Below are positions 1-5,491 of a stretch of DNA of 9,818 nucleotides, in pieces. The notes under the pieces were generated by a model. The model saw only the letters and a list, made by a program, of their open reading frames with translations, had not been told where the DNA came from and made no database searches. The DNA comes from Nocardiopsaceae bacterium (GTDB taxonomy: Bacteria > Actinomycetota > Actinomycetes > Streptosporangiales > Streptosporangiaceae). How positions within the stretch are numbered: the first letter of the stretch is position 1; each line of letters opens with the position of its first letter. Where the stretch lies: the NCBI GenBank assembly GCA_031254715.1, contig JAIRTY010000707.1:1-9818 (forward strand), read 5' to 3'. The position numbers and the translations under genes are program-made.

Positions 1-816
1 GTCGAGGACGCCATCGTCGCGCACCAGCGGCCCAAGCTGGAACGATACGGCGACACCCTGTTCGTGGTGCTGCGGCCGGCCCGGTACCTGGACGATGTGG
101 AAGAGGTCGACTTCGGGGAGCTGCATGTGTTCGTCGGCCGCGACTTCGTGGTAACGGTCCGCCACAGCGAGACTCCCGACCTGGCCGTGGTGCGGCGGCG
201 GATGGAGTCCGACCCGGACCTGCTCGCACGCGGCCCGGAAGCCGTGCTGTACGCGATCTTCGACGCGGTCGTGGACGGTTACGCGCCGGTCGTCGCCGGG
301 CTGCAGAACGACATCGACGAGATCGAGACCGAGGTGTTCCGCGGCGAGGCAAGCGTGTCGCGGCGGATCTACGAGCTGTCCCGCGAGGTGGTCGAGTTCC
401 AGCGGGCGACCAGGCCGCTGATGCGCATCCTCGAAGGCCTGATCGCCGGCTTCGACAAGTACAGCATCGACGAGGAGCTGCGCAGCTATCTGCGGGACGT
501 GACCGACCACGCGACCACGGTGGTGGAGCGGGCCGACAGCTTCCGGCAGATGCTGACCGACATCCTGACCGTCAATGCCACGCTCGTGAACCAGGCCCAG
601 AACGAGGAGATGAAGGCCCAGAACGAGGAGGTCAAGAAGATCTCGGCGTGGGCTGCCATCCTGTTCGCTCCCACCCTCATCGGCACCGTCTACGGGATGA
701 ACTTCCGTCAGATGCCCGAGCTGCACTGGTACTTCGGCTACCCGTACGCGCTCGGGCTGATGCTCGCCGTGTGCGCCACTCTCTACGTGGTGTTCAAGCA
801 CCGCGGGTGGCTGTAG
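1..816 (+). CDS. corA: CorA-family magnesium/cobalt transporter (5' end outside window)
   Basis: Divalent-cation channel of the inner membrane; CorA proteins are pentamers that carry Mg2+ (and Co2+/Ni2+) into the cell. The frame is open from base 1, giving 271 visible residues with the start missing. The first visible residues resemble the usual CorA segment with HQRPKLERYGDTLFVVLRPA. A long acidic helical region follows (visible residues about 90-215), then two C-terminal membrane helices (about 216-231 and 247-266). Between them lies the family signature YGMNF (231-235) followed by MPEL, the selectivity loop. The short basic tail KHRGWL is typical. About 50-100 N-terminal residues are probably missing. 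A 7-residue tandem repeat (AQNEEMK/AQNEEVK) sits just before the first membrane helix. The gene converges on the lipid kinase gene and overlaps its end by 23 bases, leaving no space for a terminator. The family call is very secure; ion preference is assumed from the family. Confidence 0.95.
   Translation, partial: VEDAIVAHQRPKLERYGDTLFVVLRPARYLDDVEEVDFGELHVFVGRDFVVTVRHSETPDLAVVRRRMESDPDLLARGPEAVLYAIFDAVVDGYAPVVAGLQNDIDEIETEVFRGEASVSRRIYELSREVVEFQRATRPLMRILEGLIAGFDKYSIDEELRSYLRDVTDHATTVVERADSFRQMLTDILTVNATLVNQAQNEEMKAQNEEVKKISAWAAILFAPTLIGTVYGMNFRQMPELHWYFGYPYALGLMLAVCATLYVVFKHRGWL
595..636 (+). repeat. 21-base tandem in-frame duplication inside corA
   Basis: Two adjacent 21-base units (595-615 and 616-636) encode AQNEEMK and AQNEEVK. 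They differ only at two bases of the sixth codon (atg versus gtc). The unit is exactly one helical heptad and lies at the end of the long stalk helix that runs into the first membrane helix, close to the cytoplasmic mouth of the pore. Confidence 0.85.
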
Positions 817-1705
817 CGCCCGGGCCGGCCGCCGGGACCCGGACCGTCAGCGCCCGCGGGCGCACCGCCACGGTGAGCGCCCGGCCGGGCGCTATCACCT
901 CCCCGTCCACCTGCCGGGGAAGCTCGGCATCCGCCCGGATCTCGACCCGGTTCGCCTGGTACCGCCGCAACTGCCCGTCGTCGTAGCCGCTGCCGGTCAC
1001 CACCCGCCGCGCCACCCGCAGCCAGCCGAGCGGATCCGCGGCGGCCAGGATGCCCACGTCGAGCACGCCGTCGTCGAGCCGGGCCGCCGGCAGCAGCCGG
1101 AACCCGCCCGGCAGCAGCCCGGCGTTGCCCACCACCACCGACCGGGCGGGCACCGGCAGCGGGTCGCGGTCATCGAGCCGGACCGTGAGCCGGCGGCGGC
1201 GGCCGGCCAGCTTCCCGGCGCCGGCGGCCGCGTAGGCGAGCCAGCCGAGCCGCTCCTTGAGCCGGGCCGGGGTGGCGGCGACGACCGCGGCGTCGAGGCC
1301 GATGCCTGCCATCGCGGCGAACGTGATCCCGTCGGCGGCCGCCAGGTCGATCCGGCGGTCCCGGCCGCCGAACCCGGCCGCCAGCGCGGCGGGCAGCCGG
1401 GACGGCACGCCCAGCGCGCGGGCGGCCAGGTTGGCCGTTCCGAGCGGGATGATCGCCAGCGGCACCCCGGTGCCGGCCAGCGCCTCCGCGCAGGCCCGCA
1501 CCGTGCCGTCGCCGCCGGCCGCGAAGATCAGGCCGGCACCTGCCGCCACCGCCCCGGCCGCCAGGCCTGCGCCCGGGTCCTCGATGGTGGTCTCCACCAG
1601 CATCGGCTCCCAGCCGCTGGCCGCCGCCGCCCGCTCGCACTGACTCCGGAACCGGGCGAGACGCCCGGCCCGGGAGCGGTTGACGACGAACGCGGCGACC
1701 GGCAT
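794..1705 (-). CDS. Diacylglycerol kinase / YegS-BmrU-like lipid kinase
   Basis: Predicted soluble or membrane-associated enzyme that phosphorylates a lipid such as diacylglycerol with ATP, feeding phosphatidic acid back into phospholipid synthesis. The 303-residue length fits the family. The N-terminus (PVAAFVVNRSRAGR) matches the nucleotide-binding start of the DAGK catalytic domain. The hallmark GGDGT is at 64-68, followed by PLGTANLAARALGVP (87-101), the usual PxGTxN block. The C-terminal half has LDDGVLDV (210-217) and QVDGE (266-270), both typical of the second, beta-sandwich domain. The ATG at 1705 is chosen because it puts the conserved first strand at the right place; no strong ribosome-binding site precedes it. 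It follows the DUF2237 gene by 70 bases on the same strand, with a hairpin in the gap, and its last 23 bases overlap corA. The exact lipid substrate cannot be told; sphingosine-kinase-like relatives share these motifs. Confidence 0.9.
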   Translation of the reverse strand: MPVAAFVVNRSRAGRLARFRSQCERAAAASGWEPMLVETTIEDPGAGLAAGAVAAGAGLIFAAGGDGTVRACAEALAGTGVPLAIIPLGTANLAARALGVPSRLPAALAAGFGGRDRRIDLAAADGITFAAMAGIGLDAAVVAATPARLKERLGWLAYAAAGAGKLAGRRRRLTVRLDDRDPLPVPARSVVVGNAGLLPGGFRLLPAARLDDGVLDVGILAAADPLGWLRVARRVVTGSGYDDGQLRRYQANRVEIRADAELPRQVDGEVIAPGRALTVAVRPRALTVRVPAAGPGATATRGA

Positions 1706-1760
1706 GGCTGGAAAGGTAACCGCCAGCGAGGGGTGACGGGAACCGGACCCGGGTTACCGG

Positions 1761-1782
1761 TGGCTAGCCGCAGTGCTAGCCA
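1761..1782 (-). repeat. Perfect 7-bp inverted repeat over the DUF2237 stop codon
   Basis: TGGCTAG (1761-1767) and CTAGCCA (1776-1782) form a perfect 7-bp stem with an 8-base loop. The right arm includes the last codons and TAG stop (1776-1778) of the DUF2237 gene. No T-run follows on the minus strand, so this is not a standard intrinsic terminator. It could act as a processing or attenuation hairpin before the lipid kinase gene, or have no function. Confidence 0.45.
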
Positions 1783-2168
1783 TCCAGGGCGCCAGGATCG
1801 GCCGGCACGTCCACCGCGTGCTCTTCCAGCGCGGCCAGCGGGACAACCTCCAGCGCCCGCTCATGCGTGGAAGCCAGCACCACGGGCGCGGCCACGCCGT
1901 CGTGATGGGCCCGCAGCCAGTTCGCGGCCGTGACGCACCAGCGGTCGCCCGGCACCAGCCCGGGGAACCGGAACTGCGGCACCGGGGTGGACAGATCATT
2001 GCCGATGCGCCGCTGGTGAGCCAGGAACTCGGAGGTCATCACCGCGCAGATGGTGTGACTGCCGAGGTCCTCGGGCCCGGTGCTGCAGCACCCGTTCCGG
2101 AAAAAGCCGGTCACCGGGTCGTCGCCGCACGACTCCAGGTCGCCGCCCTGCACGTTTCGCTCGCCCAT
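1776..2168 (-). CDS. DUF2237 family protein of unknown function
   Basis: A small, probably cytoplasmic protein of 130 residues. It matches the DUF2237 pattern along its whole length: NVQGGDLESCGDDPVTGFFR near the start, then NGCCSTGPEDLGSHTICAVMT (26-45), GNDLSTP (56-62), FPGLVPGDRWCV (68-79) and APVVLASTHERALEVVPL (94-111). Cysteines at 14, 27, 28, 41 and 78 stand out and may bind a metal or be redox active; that is inference. The ATG at 2168 is preferred over an in-frame TTG at 2204, because the family begins close to the NVxGGxLE block and the extension has no conserved character. No clear ribosome-binding site is seen before either start. It lies 43 bases after the LON-domain gene and is probably cotranscribed with it. 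No biochemical role is known to me for this family. Confidence 0.88.
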   Translation of the reverse strand: MGERNVQGGDLESCGDDPVTGFFRNGCCSTGPEDLGSHTICAVMTSEFLAHQRRIGNDLSTPVPQFRFPGLVPGDRWCVTAANWLRAHHDGVAAPVVLASTHERALEVVPLAALEEHAVDVPADPGALDG

Positions 2169-2211
2169 CCCGGCAGTATTGCCAGCCGGGGACCGCCCCG
2201 GCAAACCGGCC

Positions 2212-2880
2212 TCAGTTCGGGTGGTACGGCGAGTGCGGCAGGCCCGGGTCCGGGGCGGCCGACAGCGCCTCGAGCATCGCCGTCTCCCGCGCCAGCAGCG
2301 CCTGCTCGGCCGTCAGCCGGCGCACCGCGTCCGGCTCCGCCAGCAGCGCCTGCTGCTGCGGCAGGCCGGTCACCACCGACGCGGCCACCAGGTACGACAG
2401 CCGCACGGGGTCATCCGGGAGGTCCGACAGGTCCGCGCCGGCGCCGGCCCGGCCGCGGCGGCCGAGCGCGGCAACGTACTCGCGGAAAGCGCGGGTGGCG
2501 GCCCCGGCCGCCGCGGCCGCCGCCGCCTGGTCGCCGGTCTCCTCGGCCAGCGGTTCCACCGTCGCCTGCAGGTACGGCAGCGAGTGATCAAGCTCATCCA
2601 GCCGGAACCGCTGGGTGCCGGCGGTGACCAGATCGAACCGGCCGTCGTCGTGCTCGATGACCCGGCGCAGGGTCGCGGTGCACCCGATCTGGTGGAGGGC
2701 GGAGACCCCGTCCGCCCCGGTCTCCCGGCCCTTGCGGATCGCGATCACGCCGAACTGCCGCGGCTCGGGCCCGGCCAGCAGGTCCCTGACCAGTTGCCGG
2801 TACCGGGGCTCGAACACGTGCAGGGGCAGCAGCAGGCCCGGGAACAGCACCGTGCCGAGCGGGAAGAGCGGCAGTTTCAC
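2212..2880 (-). CDS. LON substrate-binding (N-terminal) domain protein, stand-alone
   Basis: A 222-residue protein made of the domain found at the N-terminus of Lon protease, without the AAA+ or peptidase parts. The opening MKLPLFPLGTVLFPGLLLPL followed by HVFEPRYRQLV (21-31) is the diagnostic start of the family. RQFGVIAIRKG (41-51) and IGCTATLRRVIEHDDGRFDL (65-84) follow in the usual order. An alanine-rich linker (118-128) leads to a helical C-terminal half (130-206). Stand-alone versions are widespread in bacteria and are presumed to recognise protein substrates or act as adaptors; their role is not settled. The GTG start at 2880 puts the conserved strand at residue 2 and is preceded by a purine-rich stretch (complement of 2886-2897, GGAGGGA) about 10 bases upstream. 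The upstream membrane-protein stop is 19 bases away, so the two are likely cotranscribed. The peptidase is truly absent: the DUF2237 gene follows directly. Confidence 0.9.
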   Translation of the reverse strand: MKLPLFPLGTVLFPGLLLPLHVFEPRYRQLVRDLLAGPEPRQFGVIAIRKGRETGADGVSALHQIGCTATLRRVIEHDDGRFDLVTAGTQRFRLDELDHSLPYLQATVEPLAEETGDQAAAAAAAGAATRAFREYVAALGRRGRAGAGADLSDLPDDPVRLSYLVAASVVTGLPQQQALLAEPDAVRRLTAEQALLARETAMLEALSAAPDPGLPHSPYHPN

Positions 2881-2899
2881 CCGCGGGTCACTCCCTCCC

Positions 2900-3535
2900 T
2901 CAGCTTGCGCCCACCGCGGTGATCACCGCGAGCAGGAACGTGATCAGCGCGCCGAGGCCGTGGCCGACCGGGATCAGCGCCGCCAGGTGGCTCCGGGGCT
3001 GGCGCGCGGCTGCTGCCGGATCTGCCCGCGAGCTGGCCACGACCTCGTCGACAAGCCTGGCGATGAGCACCTCGTCGGCGGCCGCGCTGGCGAGCATGTC
3101 ATCGGTGACCGGGCCGGCCAGCCTGTCCTCGGCCGGAGCGGCGATCTCGCCGCCGGGCCGGCCCGGGCCGCCTGCGCGCGGCGGCCGCCCCGCTCCCGAC
3201 CCTACCGGCGGATCGGGGAACGGCGTCCACAGCGTCACGGTGGACAGGCCGAGCCCGATCGCCGGCATGACCACCCCCACGGCGATCCAGGCCAGCGCCG
3301 GCCAGCCGGTCAGCAGGTAGCTCAGCCACACGGCCAGGCCGGTGAGCGCCAGGCTGAAATGCGCGTACAGCACCCGCGGGGACAGCCCGCCGGGCCGCCT
3401 GCGCTGCCGTCGCAGCCCGTCCCGCGTGACGAGCCTGCGCAGCATGTACGCGCCCATGGACGCGGTGAGCACCCAGGTGACCAGCGCGATGGGTCCCAGC
3501 ACCCGGCTGAGCGACGTTCCCGACCCGGCCAGCAT
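2900..3535 (-). CDS. Four-TM membrane protein of unknown function
   Basis: I do not recognise a named family. With the ATG at 3535 the product has 211 residues and four predicted membrane helices: about 11-33, 54-76, 79-102 and 183-208. A basic loop (33-48, rich in Arg) follows the first helix. Between helices 3 and 4 lies a soluble loop of about 80 residues that is Pro/Gly-rich at first and then acidic-helical (142-170). The start is chosen because a good ribosome-binding site (complement of TCCTGCCT at 3542-3549) lies just upstream and the first helix then begins near residue 11. The frame stays open further upstream to 3673, but that stretch is Arg/Gly-rich and unlike a membrane protein N-terminus. 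Histidines fall in helix 2 (H59) and helix 4 (H192), which could hint at heme or metal binding, but this is weak. It is the first gene of the minus-strand run ahead of the LON-domain gene. Confidence 0.75.
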   Translation of the reverse strand: MLAGSGTSLSRVLGPIALVTWVLTASMGAYMLRRLVTRDGLRRQRRRPGGLSPRVLYAHFSLALTGLAVWLSYLLTGWPALAWIAVGVVMPAIGLGLSTVTLWTPFPDPPVGSGAGRPPRAGGPGRPGGEIAAPAEDRLAGPVTDDMLASAAADEVLIARLVDEVVASSRADPAAAARQPRSHLAALIPVGHGLGALITFLLAVITAVGAS

Positions 3536-3697
3536 CGGCGTTCCTGCCTGCCTGTCTTCCCGCACCGCCCGGCGGCCCGGCAGCCCGCGGGGGCGGCAGG
3601 CATCCCGGCGGCGGTCTCTTCCCAGCATGGTCCATGTCTGGCGGCTGGCACCAGTCCCCCCTGGCCGGCGCACCGAACCGGAAAGTCGAGTAATGTC

Positions 3698-3726
3698 TTG
3701 TCAGTCCCCAGGCAGCGTCGTAAGAT
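3698..3726 (+). promoter_or_regulatory. Sigma70-like promoter for the DUF1707 unit
   Basis: TTGTCA (3698-3703) and TAAGAT (3721-3726) are separated by exactly 17 bases, close to the housekeeping consensus TTGACA-17-TATAAT. Transcription would start near 3732-3735, giving a leader of about 40 bases. The ribosome-binding site is probably AAGGGA at 3763-3768, 6 bases before the ATG at 3775. Confidence 0.65.
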
Positions 3727-3728
3727 GA

Positions 3729-3749
3729 CGATATATCGAGGATCTATCG
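3729..3749. promoter_or_regulatory. Candidate operator: AT-rich palindrome with a second half-site
   Basis: CGATATATCG (3729-3738) is a perfect 10-bp palindrome directly after the -10 box, where the transcript should begin. A related half, ATCTATCG (3742-3749), repeats ATATATCG (3731-3738) with one mismatch and an 11-base period, about one helical turn. An AT-rich symmetric site at this position in GC-rich DNA suggests a repressor operator. PadR-type regulators are a plausible guess, since I recall similar ATATATCG-type sites near actinobacterial DUF1707/DUF4097 genes. No regulator gene is in the window. Confidence 0.4.
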
Positions 3750-3774
3750 GGGCACACGGGGCAAGGGATCAGCG

Positions 3775-4308
3775 ATGAACGATCACATCCGGATTTCGGA
3801 CGCCGACCGGGACCGCGTCACGGCCCGGCTGCGCGATCACTTCGCCGAGGGCAGGCTCACCGCGGACGAGCTTGACGAGCGGATCGATGCCGCGCTCGGC
3901 GCGAAGACCTTCGGGGAGCTGCGACGGGTGATGGCGGATCTCCCCGGCCCGGTGGCGGGGCCGGCACCGGCCCCGCCGCGCGCCCAGCAGCCGCCAGGCG
4001 CGGGCTACCCCGCGCCGCCGGCACCGGCCTGGGCGGCCCGCCGACGGCCCCGCTTCGCGCCGGTGCTGGTGCTCGTGGTCCTCGGCGCGCTGCTGCTGCC
4101 GGGTCCCGGCTGGGCGGTGTTCTGGCCGGTCAAGCTGTTCCTGCTGTTCTGGGTGGTGTTCCTGGCCACCGGGATGCTGGCCTCGGCACGCTTCCGCCGC
4201 CGGATGCGGCGCGGCCGGCCGGGCGGCTACCCGCACCGTCACCAGGGCTGGCCGGGCGGCGGCTGGCAGCGCGGCGGCTGGCAGGCCGGGCCGCGGGGCG
4301 AGGCGTGA
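3775..4308 (+). CDS. DUF1707 domain membrane protein
   Basis: A 177-residue protein. Residues 5-58 (IRISDADRDRVTARLRDHF... then EGRLTADELDERIDAAL and TFGELRRVMADLP) match DUF1707, a short helical SHOCT-like domain common in actinobacteria. A Pro/Ala-rich linker (59-87) and a basic patch (88-93) lead to two closely spaced hydrophobic segments (about 94-111 and 116-136). The tail is Arg/Gly/Trp-rich with repeated GGGWQ/GGWQ motifs (about 160-170). The N-terminal domain is probably cytoplasmic and the protein membrane-anchored. The family's function is unknown; members are often linked with envelope-stress or PadR-type regulation. The ATG at 3775 has AAGGGA upstream and starts exactly at the usual domain beginning. 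Its stop overlaps the start of the next gene (GTGA), so the two are translationally coupled. Confidence 0.87.
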   Translation: MNDHIRISDADRDRVTARLRDHFAEGRLTADELDERIDAALGAKTFGELRRVMADLPGPVAGPAPAPPRAQQPPGAGYPAPPAPAWAARRRPRFAPVLVLVVLGALLLPGPGWAVFWPVKLFLLFWVVFLATGMLASARFRRRMRRGRPGGYPHRHQGWPGGGWQRGGWQAGPRGEA

Positions 4309-4694
4309 CCAGGGGCCAGGTAGCGGACTGGATCGCGGCATACGAGCGGGCCTGGCGGACGCCGGGCACCACCGCGCTGGCGGGGATCTTCACCGGGGAC
4401 GCGGTCTACCGGCAGTCGCCCTACACCGAGCCGGTCACCGGGCTGTCCGCGATCGGCCGGATGTGGGAGGCGGAGCGGGACGGGCCTGCCGAGGTGTTCC
4501 GGCTGGCCGCCGACATCGTGGCGGTCGACGGTGAGGTGGCGGTGGTCCGGGCCGGGGTGTGGTACGGCGACCCGGTGATTCAGGAATACCGGGACCTGTG
4601 GGTGGCGCGGTTCGCCCCTGACGGGCGCTGCGCCTGGTTCGAGGAATGGCCGTTCTGGCCCGGCCAGCCCTATAGTGCCGCAGCCGCTGGATGA
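4305..4694 (+). CDS. NTF2/SnoaL-like fold protein
   Basis: A 129-residue protein with the pattern of a nuclear-transport-factor-2-like alpha+beta barrel. An N-terminal helix (VADWIAAYERAWRTPG, 6-21) leads to LAGIFTGDAVYRQSPYTEPV (25-44) and a helix of the type GLSAIGRMWEAER (46-58). Long strands (69-84 and 93-104) and the aromatic C-terminal strand CAWFEEWPFWPGQPY (109-123) complete it. Such folds serve as small-molecule-binding isomerases, hydrolases or limonene-epoxide-hydrolase-like enzymes, or simply as ligand-binding domains; the substrate cannot be told. The GTG start at 4305 overlaps the TGA stop of the DUF1707 gene in a GTGA tetranucleotide. The gene ends 3 bases before the end of the convergent dehydrogenase gene. 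Its partnership with a DUF1707 protein is unexplained. Confidence 0.8.
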   Translation: MTRGQVADWIAAYERAWRTPGTTALAGIFTGDAVYRQSPYTEPVTGLSAIGRMWEAERDGPAEVFRLAADIVAVDGEVAVVRAGVWYGDPVIQEYRDLWVARFAPDGRCAWFEEWPFWPGQPYSAAAAG

Positions 4695-4697
4695 CCC

Positions 4698-5450
4698 TCA
4701 GCCGCGGCCGATGAACGGCATCTTGGTGGCCATGATGGTCATGAACTGGACGTTGGCCGTGAGCGGCAGCCCTGCCATGGAGAGCACGGCCGCAGCCACG
4801 TGCTCGGGGTCGAACGTGGCCTCTGGCACCACCGACCCGTCGGCCTGCACCGCACCCTGGCTGATGCCGCGGGTCAGTTCGGTGGCGGCGTTGCCGATGT
4901 CGATCTGGCCGCAGGCGATGTCGAACGGCCGGCCGTCCAGCGCGATTGACTTGGTCAGCCCGGTGATCGCGTGCTTGGTGGCGGTGTAGCCGACGCTGCC
5001 GGGCCGGGGGGTGTGCGCCGATATCGAGCCGTTGTTGATGATCCGCCCGCCGCGCGGCCGCTGCTCCTTCATCATCCGCACCGCCTGCTGCGCGCACAGG
5101 AACGAGCCGGTGAGGTTGGTGGCCACGATCTGCTGCCAGCCCGCAACCGGCAGCTCATCGACCGCGCCGCCCGGGCCGAACACGCCCGCGTTGTTGACCA
5201 GCAGGTCGACCCGTTCCCACCGCTGCCGCACCGCCGTGAACAGCGCCGCCACCGAGTCCGGGACGGTCACGTCGGTGGGGACGACCAGCGCGGCATCGGC
5301 CGGCGACGCGGTTTCCGCCGTCTCGGTCAGCGCCTGCTCGCGGCGGCCCGCCGCGGCGACCCGCCAGCCAGCCCGCAGCAGCGCGCGGGCGATGTGCCGG
5401 CCGAGCCCAGAGCCTGCCCCGGTCACGACGGCGACGCCGGTCGCTGCCAC
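4698..5450 (-). CDS. Short-chain dehydrogenase/reductase (SDR), classical type
   Basis: A 250-residue NAD(P)-dependent oxidoreductase with a Rossmann fold, cytoplasmic. All classical SDR landmarks are present: cofactor loop TGAGSGLG (10-17), D60 after the third strand, NNAG (86-89), and the catalytic tetrad N112, S142, Y155, K159 (YTATK), with the usual 13-residue Ser-Tyr spacing. Arg residues after the second strand (GRR, 35-37) suggest NADP(H) preference. The C-terminus ends in MATKMPFIGRG, which I associate with a subgroup of uncharacterised actinobacterial SDRs. The GTG start at 5450 has a strong GGAGGAGG site (complement of 5455-5462). It is the last gene of the dioxygenase/ABC operon, 30 bases after the ATPase. 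A role in oxidising or reducing an alcohol, ketone or dihydrodiol made from the imported compound is a guess. The substrate is unknown. Confidence 0.92.
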   Translation of the reverse strand: MAATGVAVVTGAGSGLGRHIARALLRAGWRVAAAGRREQALTETAETASPADAALVVPTDVTVPDSVAALFTAVRQRWERVDLLVNNAGVFGPGGAVDELPVAGWQQIVATNLTGSFLCAQQAVRMMKEQRPRGGRIINNGSISAHTPRPGSVGYTATKHAITGLTKSIALDGRPFDIACGQIDIGNAATELTRGISQGAVQADGSVVPEATFDPEHVAAAVLSMAGLPLTANVQFMTIMATKMPFIGRG

Positions 5451-5460
5451 TGCGCCTCCT

Positions 5461-5491
5461 CCGGCTCTCAGTCCCGGCTCTCAGTCCCGGC
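5461..5491. repeat. 13-base tandem direct repeat at the ATPase/SDR junction
   Basis: GGCTCTCAGTCCC occurs at 5463-5475 and again, identically, at 5476-5488; the periodic tract spans 5461-5491 (about 2.4 copies). The copy at 5476-5488 contains the TGA stop of the ATPase gene (5481-5483). The other copy makes up much of the 30-base spacer before the SDR ribosome-binding site. It looks like a recent slippage duplication. Confidence 0.85.

Larger units (their letters stand above)
3536..3774. other. Divergent intergenic region between membrane-protein and DUF1707 operons
   Basis: This 239-base spacer separates two gene sets transcribed away from each other. The right half is notably less GC-rich than the window and holds the + strand promoter and palindrome described separately. 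On the minus strand the only clear element is the ribosome-binding site of the gene starting at 3535. I could not find a convincing -35/-10 pair for that direction. Confidence 0.7.

Noticed and set aside
1170..1640. A minus-strand open frame inside the lipid kinase gene.
   Set aside because: Translation is almost only Gly/Arg/Ala, the signature of a shifted frame in a GC-rich gene carrying the GGDGT motif in its true frame.
2169..2204. An upstream TTG start for the DUF2237 protein.
   Set aside because: The extra 12 residues are not family-like; the ATG at 2168 places the conserved NVxGGxLE block near the N-terminus.
3536..3673. A possible 46-residue N-terminal extension of the four-TM protein.
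   Set aside because: It is Arg/Gly/Pro-rich low-complexity sequence, and the ATG at 3535 has a better ribosome-binding site.
2615..3778. A 387-codon + strand open frame opposite the LON-domain and membrane-protein genes.
   Set aside because: Low-complexity Arg/Gln/Pro translation, antisense to two supported genes, and it runs through the promoter region at 3698-3749.
4257..4290. Short repeated GGCGGCTGGCAG segments in the DUF1707 tail.
   Set aside because: They encode the Gly/Trp/Gln-rich tail and are short and common in such low-complexity ends; not treated as a separate repeat.
4435..5097. A long open frame on the minus strand across the NTF2-like gene and the end of the SDR gene.
   Set aside because: Its translation is Arg/Ala/Pro-rich with no recognisable domain, and both underlying genes are clear; typical shadow of GC-rich coding DNA.
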